Shown in pieces: positions 25,501 through 40,500 of a stretch of DNA of 64,000 bases. The stretch covers positions 34,598,233-34,662,232 of the forward strand of contig OZ007571.1 of assembly GCA_963931925.1 (NCBI GenBank), written 5' to 3'. The notes under the pieces are model-generated. The model worked only from the letters and a program-made list of their open reading frames with translations. It did not search any database and had not been told where the DNA came from. This DNA comes from Onchidella celtica (lineage: Eukaryota; Mollusca; Gastropoda; Systellommatophora; Onchidiidae). Numbering within the stretch: the stretch's first letter is position 1; each line of letters begins with the position of its first letter. The position numbers and the translations under genes are program-made.

Positions 25501-28500
25501 AATGGACCCCATGGACACAGCTGGACGATCTAGATTTTGCAGATGACTTGGCACTATTGTCACACACACACGACCAGATGCAAGCAAAGACTACAGCTCT
25601 AAACAAAATTTCAGAATCTATTGGATTGAGGATACATCCTGCAAAGTCGAAGGTCCTAAAAATTGTTGCACCCCCAAGCGCACAAGTCAGAGTAGGAGAT
25701 CAACCACTGGAAGATGTAGAGTCCTTCTGCTATCTTGGTAGTATCATTGACAATAAGGGAGGAACAGAGGCAGAAGTCAAAGCACGAATTGGAAAGGCAC
25801 AGGCAGCTTTCACGTCCTTGAGCAAGATTTGGAGAACCAAGGATATATCTCTAAACACAAAGCTGAGGATATTCAACTCGAACGTGAAGTCAGTCCTGTT
25901 GTATGGGTGTGAGACTTGGAATGCGTCTCAGGCCTGCATAAAGAGAATCCAAGTTTTCATCAACAGATGTTTGAGGAAGCTACTTAAGATCAGATGGACA
26001 GACAAGGTCAGCAATGAAATTGTATGGAAAAGAACAAGACAGAGCCCAGTCAGAGAGGAAATTGGTAGGAGGCGATGGAGATGGATCGGCCACACTCTCA
26101 GGAGGCCAGGAAACAGCATCACGAAGAAGGTATTGGATTGGAATCCCCAGGGCAAGAGATCAAGAGGAAGGCCGCGCGGAACGTGGAGAAGAGCCAGAGA
26201 AAATGATGTGCAACGAAGCGGAAAGACTTGGAATAATGTAAAGAGGCTGGCCCATGATCGAGAGGGATGGAAAGTGTTTGTTGGTGGCCTATACCCTGAT
26301 CCAGGGTGAGAAAGGCAATGATGATGAAAGATGGGAGATGCCTTGAACATGAAAATCATCAACAAATATAAAACCATCTACCCTTAAAATGTTGTTACAG
26401 CAATACTTTCATCTTCATGACAATTAAAGCCATACTTACTTGGAATTGGCCGTAATACATCAGGAATCAACACTTCCACCAAAGCTTGATAAAATGCATA
26501 GTCTGATTTCCTCACCCAGTTCACCAAGGGTTCATATCGACATAATGAATAGAGTTTATCTTTTGGCATACGCTTTTCCATCTTCTCATATGGTTCCAAA
26601 CTTCTGAAAAAACAAATAAAATAAAATAAATCACTCAACACATTTCAATGCAAGATTATAAGCATTCCTTTAATTGCTGCCAATATGTTATTTATAACTT
26701 CAATACCTTTGAGTTTGTAGCCTGACTTCATCAGCACAAGAAAGAAACACCATTTTGCAAACAAACAAAAAAACTTGTAAGTTTTGCACCATATGCAGTA
26801 ATATTCAAATAAGATGGGAAGGCTTTAATGACAAGTAACCGAGAAACCAGTTAAATATATGAATCATTATATATAGAGATTTTATCAAACTAATTTTTCC
26901 TTCTCCCTCCTCTATCCATAATCCCCACCAACTTTCATATATTTGTGCCAAGGTCACGGGGGGGTGGGAGATTTATTACTCCTTGAAGTCACATCATGAC
27001 TTTCCAACAGCCATAAAACTAAAACTCAAAACTCACGGAGATTCAGGTGAGGGATTCCTCCAAAATGTTTGCCATAAATTCTCAATCAGGTTGAAATGAA
27101 GATTAACAACGACATCAACAACTGCCTGTAGACAGAATAGTATGAAAACAGTCTAAAACATGCACAGACCCAAGTTAGATCAGTATTGCTGTAGCAATAT
27201 ATTCAACATCATTAGCATAGGGTTTTTATTTCTTGTAAACATCAACAAAAAGCTTTCTTACTCAGTTGAAAGTTACTGAAAAGATAAAACTACGCAATAA
27301 TTAAGTATTTATGAAGAATTATAACCACTACTGTCCTGTCTCAAACAAATACAGGGATGGAACCACGCCACAAAAAAATTTCCTGAACTTTTTCCGTCAA
27401 ATGCTTGTCACGCGCAAATGTAAAAGATGACTCAACAATACATATAAAGGCATGTCAATATCACCATCAGGAATTTATCCTAGAGATATTTTATATGAAT
27501 AAATGATAAGTATGAATGACATGAGGTGCCACCTTCATCCCATGTCATTTCTCACTTGTCTCTTAATTAAGACCACACAATCTATCTTAGATCTAGATGG
27601 GTTACACTACAAGTTTACATGTTAACTAGAACATATAACTTTTACCAGTGATTTTATCCAAATATTTGTTGAACTAATCCCTACCCAATGCAAGGTAGAT
27701 CTACCTTTGTTTGCTAATCCCCACACCTTTCTTTTCTTTTTTTAACAAACAAGCCAAGATCAAGACAAGCTCTGTTTCAAGTCTAATAAATTAAATAATA
27801 AAAATATTCTAACAGCCCATATAATCTTTAACCTGCCAAGTCACAATTCATCCTGAATGAAACACTAAAACGAAAGGTAGGCCTACATATGCTAGATGTG
27901 ATCTTTTTCTTCTTCTAGATCTAGCCATCTTGTCTAGGTCTCAGCTAGATTTTGAAAAACGTGACTCTGACATTACACCTTGTTGTCATTGTTGACAAAG
28001 TGTCTCTGTGCCTGGTGGCTGGTTCTAGATTTAGTGTAGACCTAGATCTAGATCTACAGGCTGGTTCTCTACTTTTATCTGAACGATGCCATGAAAAGTT
28101 AAAGACTAGAACCTAGATCTTCTATTACAGTAATAAGTACTTGCCGTGAAAATTAAAGACTAGCACTAGTCTTCACTAGATTTACTATTACTATCACTGA
28201 CACTAGATCTACCTTGAAATATTATCATCTTACAGGCTTCACCAGTTATAAATCCAACAGAAAATCAATCATGAGTCATGAAAACGATCACTCTCGATGC
28301 TTCATCACGTTATCTCTCTTTGAGGATGCTGGATCTATCACTCGAACGCAAAGGAAAGAGCTGAACTGACAGACTGTGGTGTGGCCAAGACCTACATGTA
28401 ACGAAAAGTACCCGGGGCGAAAGACCAGAAGTGCCAATATGCTTATTTCCGGTCATTGTTGTTTTCCGGCAATCGCTCTTTTAATGCTCTTTTCGCACTT

Positions 28501-31500
28501 TAACTTTTTTTGCCGGCCCAAATATCGATAGCGCGGGGATAAATGACGGCGAAAAAAAAATTTCCGGAGCTGGTTCCATCCCTGCAAATATTTTGCCAGT
28601 ATAAATATGCTACATATCATGTTCTATTGAAAAGAAAATTCATGGCAAGAATTTAATGATTCTGATATATTCTCATAGTGTTCATATAATAAATCACCCA
28701 TCAAAATGAAGTGGAATCACAAAGTGTGACTGTACTTTTTGTCAGTTAGCATCACAACACATACCTCAGCATGCTCCCTGTATATTTTCTCGAAGTTGCG
28801 AATATCATCCACACCAATGCCTTCTGGTAAGGGCATCAAGCCAACATTGACATTACCAAAGGAGGGGAGGGCATGAGAAGCATCTCCTAAAAACTGTGTG
28901 TGTTGCTGCTGTTGTGAATGGGAAGCTTCTGTCTGTCCTCCTGTCTGTGACCCAGTCTGGCCTGTGTCACCATCACCACCTTCTTGTTTTTGACTCGTTA
29001 TTCTGAAAACAAAAAGTCAACAATCAAATCACAATGCAAAGATGGATTTTTTTTTTTTTGTGGCTATCTACTTGATTTCAGGGATATCTGGCTGGTGATC
29101 CTTCAAGTTTGAGTTTTTTCAAGTAACAAGACAGATTCATACAAAGCACGGGCAAGCAATTTATTGCACTGTCCATTATGCAAAAGGCTGCTGTGTGATG
29201 CTGAGAACGAAAACAATGCCATGTGAAAATGCCTTGCCTCCTGTCAGCCGTCTGAACTCAACACATTTTAACCGTCACTCTGCGAGGCGTCGAAATACAG
29301 CTTTGACTTTCCAGGCTTTCATCACTCTGCACGGATGTGTAAATACGCGAGGCCAAAATGACCGCACCGCGCGGAAACTGTATTTTCACATATCAGGTCA
29401 CTATCCTCTTTGAGATGCAACTACCGTCTTATTGGTCAGTGTATCTCTTCTAAATCAAAGGCATTGTGACAAGGACATGTATTTGGATTCGCAAAGACTA
29501 AGCTTTCAGTGGCTCTCCCCACACTATCAAAAGGTGTAACATCGACATGCAAACTGTTGCTCAACAAATTTACAATATTATCTCATTTTCTCACAAGCTG
29601 ACCGTCATCTAGAGCTGCCTGTATCTAAGAACCAATCAGAAACAAGCTCTGAAATGACCTTTGCCCCAACTGCCCACATTGGTTCATTAGTATGTGAAAA
29701 TCTGGATGAAACCATTTGTTTAGGGCTTGGGGTGTGTGGCTAGTTATCATGTCTCGTTTTCACGAAAATTACAGCTGTCAGTTTGGTATCATAAGTCAGA
29801 TCATTGGTTAGAGACTTACAAAGGTTTCACTGGTTATCAAGAGTGATAAGGCATATCAGTGAATGTTTTCATATCGATCAAATACAAACCAAACCATGTG
29901 GACAGCAGTAGTGTGGTCACTGCACATCGGCAAGGGTCAGTGCGACCCAGATAAGATTTCCCGTGAGTAAGGTTACTGACCGTTCAGCGACATTACAGGT
30001 AGCGCGCGGGTTGTGGGTTAAGAAGACGTGTAGCCACTTCATCTCTTGGCCACATCTTTTTGATTACTTGAACTTCATCATTTTTGTTGACACCGTCAGA
30101 ACAGGAATTTAAAATATTAACTGTTCATGCAGTCAAAAAATCATTTCCCGAGAAGGACTGAACAAATTTCGTCTCATTTATTCAAATTAACCTTTCTTCT
30201 GTGTTCTCTTTAAACAAGCCCTATCGGGCATTCACGTCAACCAGGATGAGAATCTACAATGAACTGGCTTTCTGTTCATCCTTCAAGTCTATCTATATTG
30301 AACATTTCAGCCAGCTTAATTCATTACAAAAATAATACTCACTTCTTGCTTGTGTACATGGGCTGCTGCCTGAGAGCCATAGTCTGATCATCTGTGAACT
30401 GATTAAGAGACGAGTTGGCTCTGATGCGAATACCGTAGTAATGGTACTTGGAGTTACCCCTGGAGAAATATTAAATAGATTTTAAATATTCAAAAGAAAA
30501 CCAGTCTTATGATTTAGGCAGCCATAGGTCTCTGTGGTTCCTTATGACTTTTATTTTTATTATATACTGAGTTGTGCTTCAACTTGCAAAAGAAAACTTT
30601 TACATCAAACTACATTTAACCTAACAAAATATTCCAAGCTCTGGAATGGAAAAAATTCAAAATGCACAGGGCCAAAATACAGGAATTTCATCAGTCTTAA
30701 CTTTGATTCAGCTCACACTAAAATGATAAAATTCACCTTGTCCCCAAGCGCCTGGTTCGCAGTCCCAGAAACACTGAGCGAATCAGTTTGCCAAAAGATG
30801 CAGGATTCATTGGATCTAGTCCTTGTTCCTGACAGTGCCTCAAATAATGATAGTACAAGGTACTGCGAGGTAGACTCACTCCTTCTGCTGTTTCATAGTT
30901 ATCAATCAGCCACTGAACCTGGTTAGATTAAGATTTGGTTAAAACTACTTCACAATTTTTAAATCAGGGCTGCTTAAACAAAATAGTTTAAATAGACACC
31001 AGTCAATGTCGGCTTGTAAAATAATAACATTCAATATTGATTACTAAGAACGTCAATTAATGCCAACTATCTTTTCAGTAAAGGACAACAGGCAGGTTAA
31101 CAAAGGAAATAACACATCTGGCAATATCATCAAGTAAATAACCAATCTCTAGACAATATCTTGCAATCCAATATCCTGACAGAGTATTCTTATAGAGATT
31201 TAAACAATTTGGGACTGTGGCATCAGGACATGTGCTCCTGAATTTCCACACATCAGTTTTTTTCCATACTGGTCTGTGTGGCATATCCAATTTCAGATTG
31301 TTTCACTGTTATCTAGATTCTCTACAATGAACAGCCATATTTTAATTAAAATGAGATATCTTTCATTATATTTCTTCCAAAATCTATTATAAATGACTCC
31401 ACCACAAGGAATACGCTTGGTTCACAAGCCTGGGTGTGATCACTTTACTTGTCCCCCCTTGTGCTCTTGTGCACCTGACCTAACAAGACACATTTAGTTC

Positions 31501-34500
31501 TCCCCCCAATACACAAGACAATGAACATCAGGCCCCTTTTTATGGATTGCCCCTCCCCCTAACGCTGTCCGCTGACCAAGCATCATATTCCCTCCCCTCT
31601 TTCCAAATTTGTTGCATGGATTAGTTTGCTTTAACTTGGCCCCAAAAATTTACATCATCATTGCCATGCAGTCTCCCACCTCATAAATGTCAAAAAATAT
31701 ATGTTCCCACCCGGGGGTCTGCCAGTCCCAGCATACATGTGGTTACTGGTATACATGTAGGGAGACCAAAAGCGCTCTAAACTCGTGCAGCCGGTTACGC
31801 TGGTGCCACGAATAATCTTCTAAAAAAGTGTTCCATGTAGCGGCACATGCACTCTTTTACACAGTAAAAATAACATTATATAGAAAAAAATTCATTATGT
31901 GAATCAAAATGTTCTATCAAACGTTCTGTTTTGGTGGAGTCACCTGTATTTGACATTATAAAGGTTAACTTTTTAAGTACTTCACATTCTGACCTAGAAA
32001 TCTGTGCTGTCTTTGCCATTAACAAGTATATATAATCAAGAATAGACAGTTGAATTTTTCATGTCCCTGATAGTATCACTGCTGGTTGCTCTTTTGCAGA
32101 TTCATCAATAGAGAGTTTTACAAACATATTTTAAGTACTAGGAAGAGATGTGAATGAATGTCGCTCACAAATCACTACCATCTTCTCTGAACTATATGAC
32201 TGCTACATTTCATATTCCAGCAAACAAATCAACACAATTATATGTCATTAATTTCTCACAAGAGAAAGTTTAGTTTTTTCAGTGCCACAAAATGACTGTT
32301 AAATTCTCCCCTTACTGACCGGCATTATCTTTTACTGAAATCTATCATCTGCTTTCTTTAATTCAAAAACTTGACTAACTCAGTCCACTTAGAAAAGAGA
32401 ATACCTAAAATTCAGTAGTCTACTTCTCTTCTTCAAAAGTATTTATGTTTTAAAATGTCTGATAATGACATCATTGAAAAGGAGTAAAAATGATGCACTA
32501 GCCATCATCTAGGAACAGCAAATTGATAATTAAATTTACCATACAATTTATCTAATTCTTAAAAGTTATGTAAGAGATGATAATCCAGGGACATCTTCAT
32601 CAAAGAATTTTGTTGTCATCCACATTGACAGCAGACACTTCCTATGCACAATTAGTGACATAGTGAACATTAAAGTAAAGTAGAGTGGACAATAAAAAGC
32701 CTTCATGTCTCAGTCTGTGAGATTTAACATATCCTCAAAACAACATAGAAAACATAGATGGAGAATTTGAAACTATTTAACATACCTAAAGACATAAAAG
32801 AAAGTAAAGAAATACATACTTTTAAAATATTTGCCTGAATTATAAACAAATCCGATGGGGCAGTCTGAAGATTTGGAATGTTAATGTTATATGATTAAGA
32901 CTTTAATGTATCATTGATTTGACTGAAGACATTTTAATCGGTCATGTTGGTGCCAAATGTGATTTATGTAAAATTCTAACATTATCATTTACAACAAGTT
33001 CTAGGATAGCAATACTAAATTCAATATTATCAAAATATTAATAATTTACACTCGCAAAAGTGAAGTTGGTTGATTAAGTTACAAAAGGGAAAAAAGTGAA
33101 CATGAACAAGTACACACAAGAAAGCAAAATTTATTTACACATTGTTATTAGGTGATTGAAATTCAAAGCAATGAGAAAGCACTACATCACTGAACGGGCA
33201 AGAAAGAAACATGTAACATGTAAGGCCCATTCACACCTTCGAAAGCGTGGTTCTTCTCCTCAGACCCTAAATCAGGTGTTGAGCATTTATTTCATTGTTT
33301 TGATTTTCCACTTTATTTTTTTTCGGTCAGGAAGCAGACATGGACGTTTCATGAGCAGGCATGCAACGATGGATTGTTTGACAAATAACAAGTAAATAAG
33401 TGACAAGACATAAGAAAATAGCGACAACATCAATCAATGTCTGAAATCCCCTAGGTGTTTGGTTAATCAATTTCATTGCATGCGTAATCAGGAATTTCTT
33501 TTCCTCCCCATTAATCATAAAGGGCAAGCCAACAAAATTATTCTTTACTTTTGTGGGCTCCAAAAGGTAGCAAATTGATGGCGCATCAGTGGGTATAAAA
33601 TCTACTCTGGATGTTCATGCAAGTTAAAACACACAGGGTAACAATGTTACTTTGAATTTCAAACACTTTTTGGACCAGCAATCTCTTGAACTTCAAAACC
33701 TAACAGACAAGTTATGGACTGTCTGATTTATTCAACAATTTGCAATGGAACTCTGCACAATGCTGACAGAGCCAGGTGTAAAATGGAAGGAATACTCAAC
33801 CCTTTGAAATGTAGGGTGTTTTAAACAGACTTTATCAAATGATGATCTAAAGAGGTCACTTGGTCTCATCTTACAGGGACTCCACAACACAGGTACCAGT
33901 AAAGATTGGCCAACAAAATAAGAGCAGCTCAACCCATCAAGCAGAGTTTAACAGGACTGCACCAGGAAATATCACACAAAACAGTTTCAAACCCATTTAC
34001 AACTGGAACTTGTCAAATGTTCTTTGAATTTTAGTTCAACTATGGAAACTGGTAAGAACATTTGACATTTTTTACAGTTTGGAAAAATAATTTGTGGTTA
34101 TTCTAGTGCTTGAACAAATACTTCACATGCATGAACATCTAAGATTTGCTAAAGTAATCTCAGGTGATGAGATAAAGAAAAAATGAAACAAAGCTCCTTT
34201 AAATAATAATGATGGAATTCAGTCATTTATTTTGCTGCATAACACATCTGCCTCTGAATGGGCCACTGACTTATGGACTGGTTTAAAATTATGAATGACA
34301 GAACCACATTAAACATCTGCTGGATGGATTTCAGGAGCGGCATGGGCAGCGAACCAACCAACCACACTTTGGCGGGCGTGAAAGAGCCTTACCTCTTTAG
34401 TATGCAAATTGCTCAGCTCTGCCAGAGGGGTGTGGTTCTTTAAAAAGGAAGAGAAAACCGAAAAACAGGGCGTAACAATAACTGTGGGACAAGGCAAAGT

Positions 34501-37500
34501 CTTTCTTGTTTTCTCTTTCATGAGCAACTTTACTTCCACTCAATATATTTAATCAACTATTCACTGAGGTCATCCTCCTTTACAATCTCTGTATCAGTAG
34601 TCACTCTGGTTAGCAGATTTTAATTGTTTTATATGTAACATAAGTCTTCAGATATTCAGTACCATGATGACACATTCCACTGAATATTGGATGATTTTTA
34701 AAAGTCAAGCACAAATTTTCTCTTACTGGATAGTGCTTCAACTGGGTTGTAACTTGACACAAACTTTTGTCAATTGGTGAAGTGGAAAATTTCAGAATCT
34801 CTACTTTTTCATTAATGTTGTGTTTCAACTGAAGGGTGGCAAATTTCTTCAAAATGATAACACTTTTGTGACACATCTAAAAGTGGAAAAATATTTTGTT
34901 AGTAAATCTACATAAAAATAATAACAAATGTTCATGTCAGATACATAGAAACAAGCACAGTTTAACTGCAAGTTTGTCAAACCAGTATAAATCAAGCAGG
35001 TGTTCACTGAAGCAAGATTTTTTTTTAAGCTGAAGTAGTAGATTACAACTGTGGTTTTCATAGAGAAAACAAACTATCACTAAAAGTTTAAATGGTTGCC
35101 AAATAACCAATGAAATTTCATTCAACTGAAACCAAAAGAATTATTTTCCTGTGCCTAAAAGTACTAAAAATACTACAAATTGTTTTACTGCTGAATGTAG
35201 GTAGGTAAATTTCAGTTTTCTTCACTGCCATGTAAGTAATTTCAAAGACAAGCACAATGACCATCTATTTTTGAGGACTTATCCGACTTACATATCAATG
35301 ATATATGAAAATGTTTTTCAAATTCTGAACATCTTCAAGTAAAACTTATGTAAATGTCCACAAAACTTTCAATGAATACAGGGGTGGCATAGAAAAAAAA
35401 AAAATTTGGGGTAGCTTTTACTTCTCTACTACAGAATGACCAGAAACTGTCTTAACATATCAATGCTCAGTGTTGATCATTCATTAAAAAGTATAAGACA
35501 AATACAGACAGACCAATTTCAGATCTCAGAAGCGAACTGTTTTACTTACAAATTTTTTATTTTTTTTTAAAGTATTAACAATCTCACTTCAAAAACAGAG
35601 AAAAGTTCCTTGGCTGTTAGCATTAACTTTCAGCACTTGAAAGGTGCAATAGGGAAAGAAATATCCAAATGGTGCAATTCAGGACATTTGTACTCACTGT
35701 TACTGGTGATGCCCTTGTTGTATGTGTCAATGGAGTTCCATCTCCATCTACTGTACCACTCTGTATGAGAAATGTGCCTCCCCCAGGCTGCTGAATTATC
35801 TGTCCCTGCAGTGTCTGCACTGATGAGCCCACAGGCATTAAACTCTGGGCTACCTATAGTTGTTTGTCCATGGAAAATGTGAAAACAAAACTGTTGTCAA
35901 ACATACAAACTAAATAGAATTCATTCACAGTGAACTAATTTCTAAAGTCAGCAAACCATGCCAAACAACAATATGTTAAAGTCAAAGGCAATGGTCATAC
36001 CCTGTGCCTGATTTTATTACTTTCACTCATTTAACCCACAGAACGAATCTGTATCTGAAATAAATCAGTGCTCTGTAACAATAATCTTGAAAAAGGAGAT
36101 GCAACTGAATTCAGATTCATGACTTGCCCAGCTGAATAACCTAACTCAACTATCAGTCTTTAAAAAAAAATAAAAATATTTAAAACTATTATGTATTCAT
36201 GTCAATGCACTTCTGTGAAAACAGGAATACATGCCTCTTTTTCTATTAAAAAAAACAATAACAAAAAATTAAACAGAAAATCTAACGACAGATTTAGTCA
36301 AGATCAAGAACTACCAGTTGTGGGCTGCGATATTTATCTTGTTACTGTACCTGAGCTCCCTGGGGTGTCTGATAATAGGTTCCTGACACATTTGTGTACA
36401 TTGTGCCCTGACTGTAATCTCCATAATTGTGCCTGTAGATGTTCCATACACATAAATGAGAAAATTGACATAGAAGCAAAGTTAAATAAGCGGCAAAAAA
36501 ACAGCCAATCTATTAAATAACATTTGGTTCACAACACTGGACAAGCAAAGATTTTATGATGTTTCATCATAAAATCCTTCACTTCATAATGGAAAATGAT
36601 GCACACCTTGTTTCTGTAAGAAACCTTCTTGCCAGCTCCATACAACATTTTACAATTACTATGTATTGTTTCAGTTTGGTGTAAGAATGTTCTGAACGTT
36701 TCATAAAGTGGAAAAAGTAATGACTAAAACATTCTAATGCAACTGCTGTTTGTCTTCTTACTTTCTATGCAAATTAATTGAGTCAATCGGCTCTTGAAGT
36801 GCCTTAAAGTTCAACTGTTATAAAGATATCAGATTCTCAAATCACTTTTTTTTCTTTTTACTAAGATAGATATTTGTGGAAAAGAAAATAAAGGGTATGT
36901 AAATATTTTTTTTTTAAAAGAGAAAAAAAAACAAAAAAAAACCACCTTCAAATTAATTCATTAACTTCTTGCATTATATGGATGGATCACTTCAAAAGTA
37001 TTTGACCTTCTGAAAGTGTACATACTGTACTCTATAAGCTAACAATGTGCTAAATTATTTTTGAATCAGAATCGTTTTTTTCTTAACCAGGAAAAAAGGT
37101 AACAAATTACAAAAGTGGACAAGCAGAAATAGTAACACTAATCACTTCAGCAAAGATTTAGAGCCAATAAACAGATCAGCTTATATTGTTTATTTATAAG
37201 AAAAGCTTGTTTATACTGTAATTCTTAAAATAACTGAGTTGAAATCTACTTGCTAAATACAGAGAGACTCCAGCCACATATTACAATACTCAGAGTCAAT
37301 TACCCTTAAAGGCATTCAGAGTCTCAAAGCTTTACATAATGTATATATGTATGTAAACAAAAGGGAGAAATGAAGAAGTGAGTGCGATTTACATGTAGCA
37401 TCTATCATTATTTTTTTACATCCGAGGACAAAAATATATATACATACATTATTGCCAGTAATAAAATATTGTATTTCAACTGCACTAGATTGAAAGATAG

Positions 37501-40500
37501 AGTTTATTTAAGGAAATTTACAATCTGCTACTCGCACAGACATATAGTATCTAATATTACTAAAACTGTATACTGTATGCAAAAAGGATTGTAGGTTTTA
37601 TTTGTGACCATTCTGTACTAATATTATTGGCAGCGCGTAAGATTCAACAATAATACGTAACTTCAACTTTGTCCTGTTGTTATTCAGTACTTGATATTAA
37701 TGGCAATGTACAATTTTTTATCAACAGAAATTTATCTCAGTATTTGTTTTCTCATGATCACTGCTGTTTCAATTTATATTTTGTTTCTCCTGATCCTCTT
37801 ATGATGGACTGATAGACATATAGAGCAATAACCTCTAACAAAAACATGCCTCTGTTATTACAGGAAAAGAGCTTTTCACTTGCACCCCTAGAAAGTATCT
37901 GGAGCAAATTACCATTGTTTGATATTACCGATAGAATCTGACTGCCCAACTGCGAGTATGGAACCAGCATTTAAAAGGAAAAAAAATAACAATCTACTTT
38001 ACTAGGAAATCTACAAAATCTAAGCTACAGTAGAAGAAAATAACTGAAGAATAAAAAGTACCTAGCTTTCAGCACCAGATCTTTGGCCCTACATTAAACA
38101 GAAAGGTCAATGGGAGAAAGCTTTATGACACAGACATGTAAAAACACTACCTTTTTACTTCACAATTTCAAAGTAACAGAGACAACAGTGTTAACCTTAC
38201 TTCCATGATAAATCTCTTTTGGGGGTAAATTTTCCAGAAATACATGTCCTTCCTTCAAAACTCTTAACCAAACTGTGAAAATGATATGAAATTAATCCCT
38301 ATAAAATTTAACTATTTCTTCACCATTACAAGATACCATTGCTTTTCATCCAAAGAAGATACTTTGCTGCCAGATATTTTTTTATTCACAACATGCAACA
38401 CAAAAGATAAAAAATCGAAACATCAGAAGAAATGGAAGAAGACGTCTCCAAACAAAGGACTTCCTATGCAGAAAACAAAAAAATCTCCCCTGAACATACA
38501 GTATCTACACATTGGTGGCCATGATTTCATTGTCTATTTGTTAGTTAACACCTCCCACCCCTATATAGAATTAGATCTAATAATCAACAATGCTGATTAA
38601 ATCGTCTCGATGGAGGTGACCGACTATTTTTCAGGTTCTTTGCAATTCTTTCAAAGGCTTTCTGAACTTAAAACTGTTCATGCTGTGAAATTTGAACTTG
38701 CAGGACAGTCTTCTTCCATAGGTGTTGTCACAACAGTCAACATTTGTGTGTCAAAAACATTACAACACACAATGCACAGCTTCACAAATACGGACCACTT
38801 TACTTACTGGAAATATACAACATCCAACATGGCCTTGCCCCAGAAAATATTGAAAGCCTATTCCTTTCAAATTTTAAATAATGAAATAATGAAAACCTAC
38901 AAATTTTATAGTCCTTTCTTTGTCTCTCTATACCAAAATGAAGACAATTTTACCAAAAAATTTTGGAAGATGATGTAATTTTATAGAATGTGGTGACTTT
39001 CAATTGACAACATATAATCACGTTTCTTGTTTTCCTTAGGTTGCGACAAGTGGAAAAGTTGAATCTTCAACATGAATTTGGTGTTCATAATCTTGTGGAA
39101 AAAAAAGGTTATCGTTTGCCATTTCGAGTGTCCACTAATTTGTTTTGCAAGAAGGGACACTATAAGGATTGTTTTATTATTTGCGGGATTATAAAATCAA
39201 TAATATCTCAACTGTAAATATTTTTTTCATGTAATTCCTTTGAACTTTTAAATTGTCAAACAAAAAAAACAAAAACAAAAAAAAGTGACAAAAGAAAAAA
39301 AAAACAAAAACAAATATCAACAATGAATTAATCACACTGCAAATAAAATGAATAGAGAGCAACGCCAAGTGGGTGTACGAGAGAGGGATTAAAAGAGAGT
39401 GCAACAATACTCCTCTCTTCTCTCTCAAAACTATTCCTACTGTGGTCCGTACATTTGGCCATTAGCGTAGATGCCAGGGTCTGAACCCTCTACGTACTGA
39501 AGGTGTGCTGTTGGGTACACCGACTGTCCACTTTGCTGAAGAGTAATGGTCTCTTGCTGAGCTTGCTCAGCCAACTGCTGCTGCTCTACTGCTGAAGCTG
39601 TGCAAGGTGACAATAATATAAAAGAATGGTCATGATCTTTCCACATAAATATGAATACAAACTACAGATGAAAGTGTCAATTTTTTTAAAATAGAGTCCT
39701 CATCATTCATCGGAAATAAATGTGACTACTTCAACCTGCCTTACTGAACTGATATTGATAATGGTAAATTGTAAGAGGCAGGACCATCTCATATGCCACA
39801 GTTTAGAAACCAAGTTATGGCAAGGTTATCTTGACCATGGGACATCTTTGTCTGTGTGGTTTGACAATTTCCTGATCTCTCATATGCTGGCTACCAAGAT
39901 GCAAATGCAATTTATGACAGCACTTGAGTTCTCAGTATATACCCTGTCTTTTAAAATTGTATACCTTCGAACAGGAGGTTTCTTGTATTTACCAATCATT
40001 AATAAGTCATACAATGTACTATTTTTCGATAATTTTGATAAGACTTTTTTTGACTGATCAGATATGTGAATATGCCATACAGGGTCAGTATCGTGCATTT
40101 TCAATTAGCTAATGCCAAGAAATAAAGGACTAGCTAATTCAAAGTAATAACAGTATCACAAGTACAACATTGCCTGGGCATATTTGTCACTCCTTTCAAA
40201 TAGCTATTTGAAACACCAACAATTACTCACTGGTCACAATAAACTGTTGGCCAGTGTGGGCTTGAGCAGGCTGAATTATAGTGGTGGTCTTCTGTCCCTG
40301 CTGTACCCCACTCTGAACAGTTGCAGCAGTTGTCTTGACTACAGCACCATTCTGGAAATGTACAGGCAAAATTATCACATGACTGGGGAATTTTATACGC
40401 ATAAATAACTGTAGTCACTGCGCTGTTGTTTGAAAAACAAGACAAGCATGTCCCTTGGACTGTGTAAAGTGAAAAGAGAAGTTTGAGACTGGTACTTTAC

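Noticed and set aside
25928..26377. 149-codon minus-strand frame
   Set aside because: Antisense shadow of the RTE polyprotein C-terminus.
37758..37970. Minus-strand frame ([10 protein letters not shown]) considered as an RFX exon
   Set aside because: Exons 3 and 4 already join in perfect phase with conserved sequence; including it would break the frame.
38610..38978. 122-codon plus-strand frame inside an RFX intron
   Set aside because: AT-rich composition, no recognisable domain and no splice sites.
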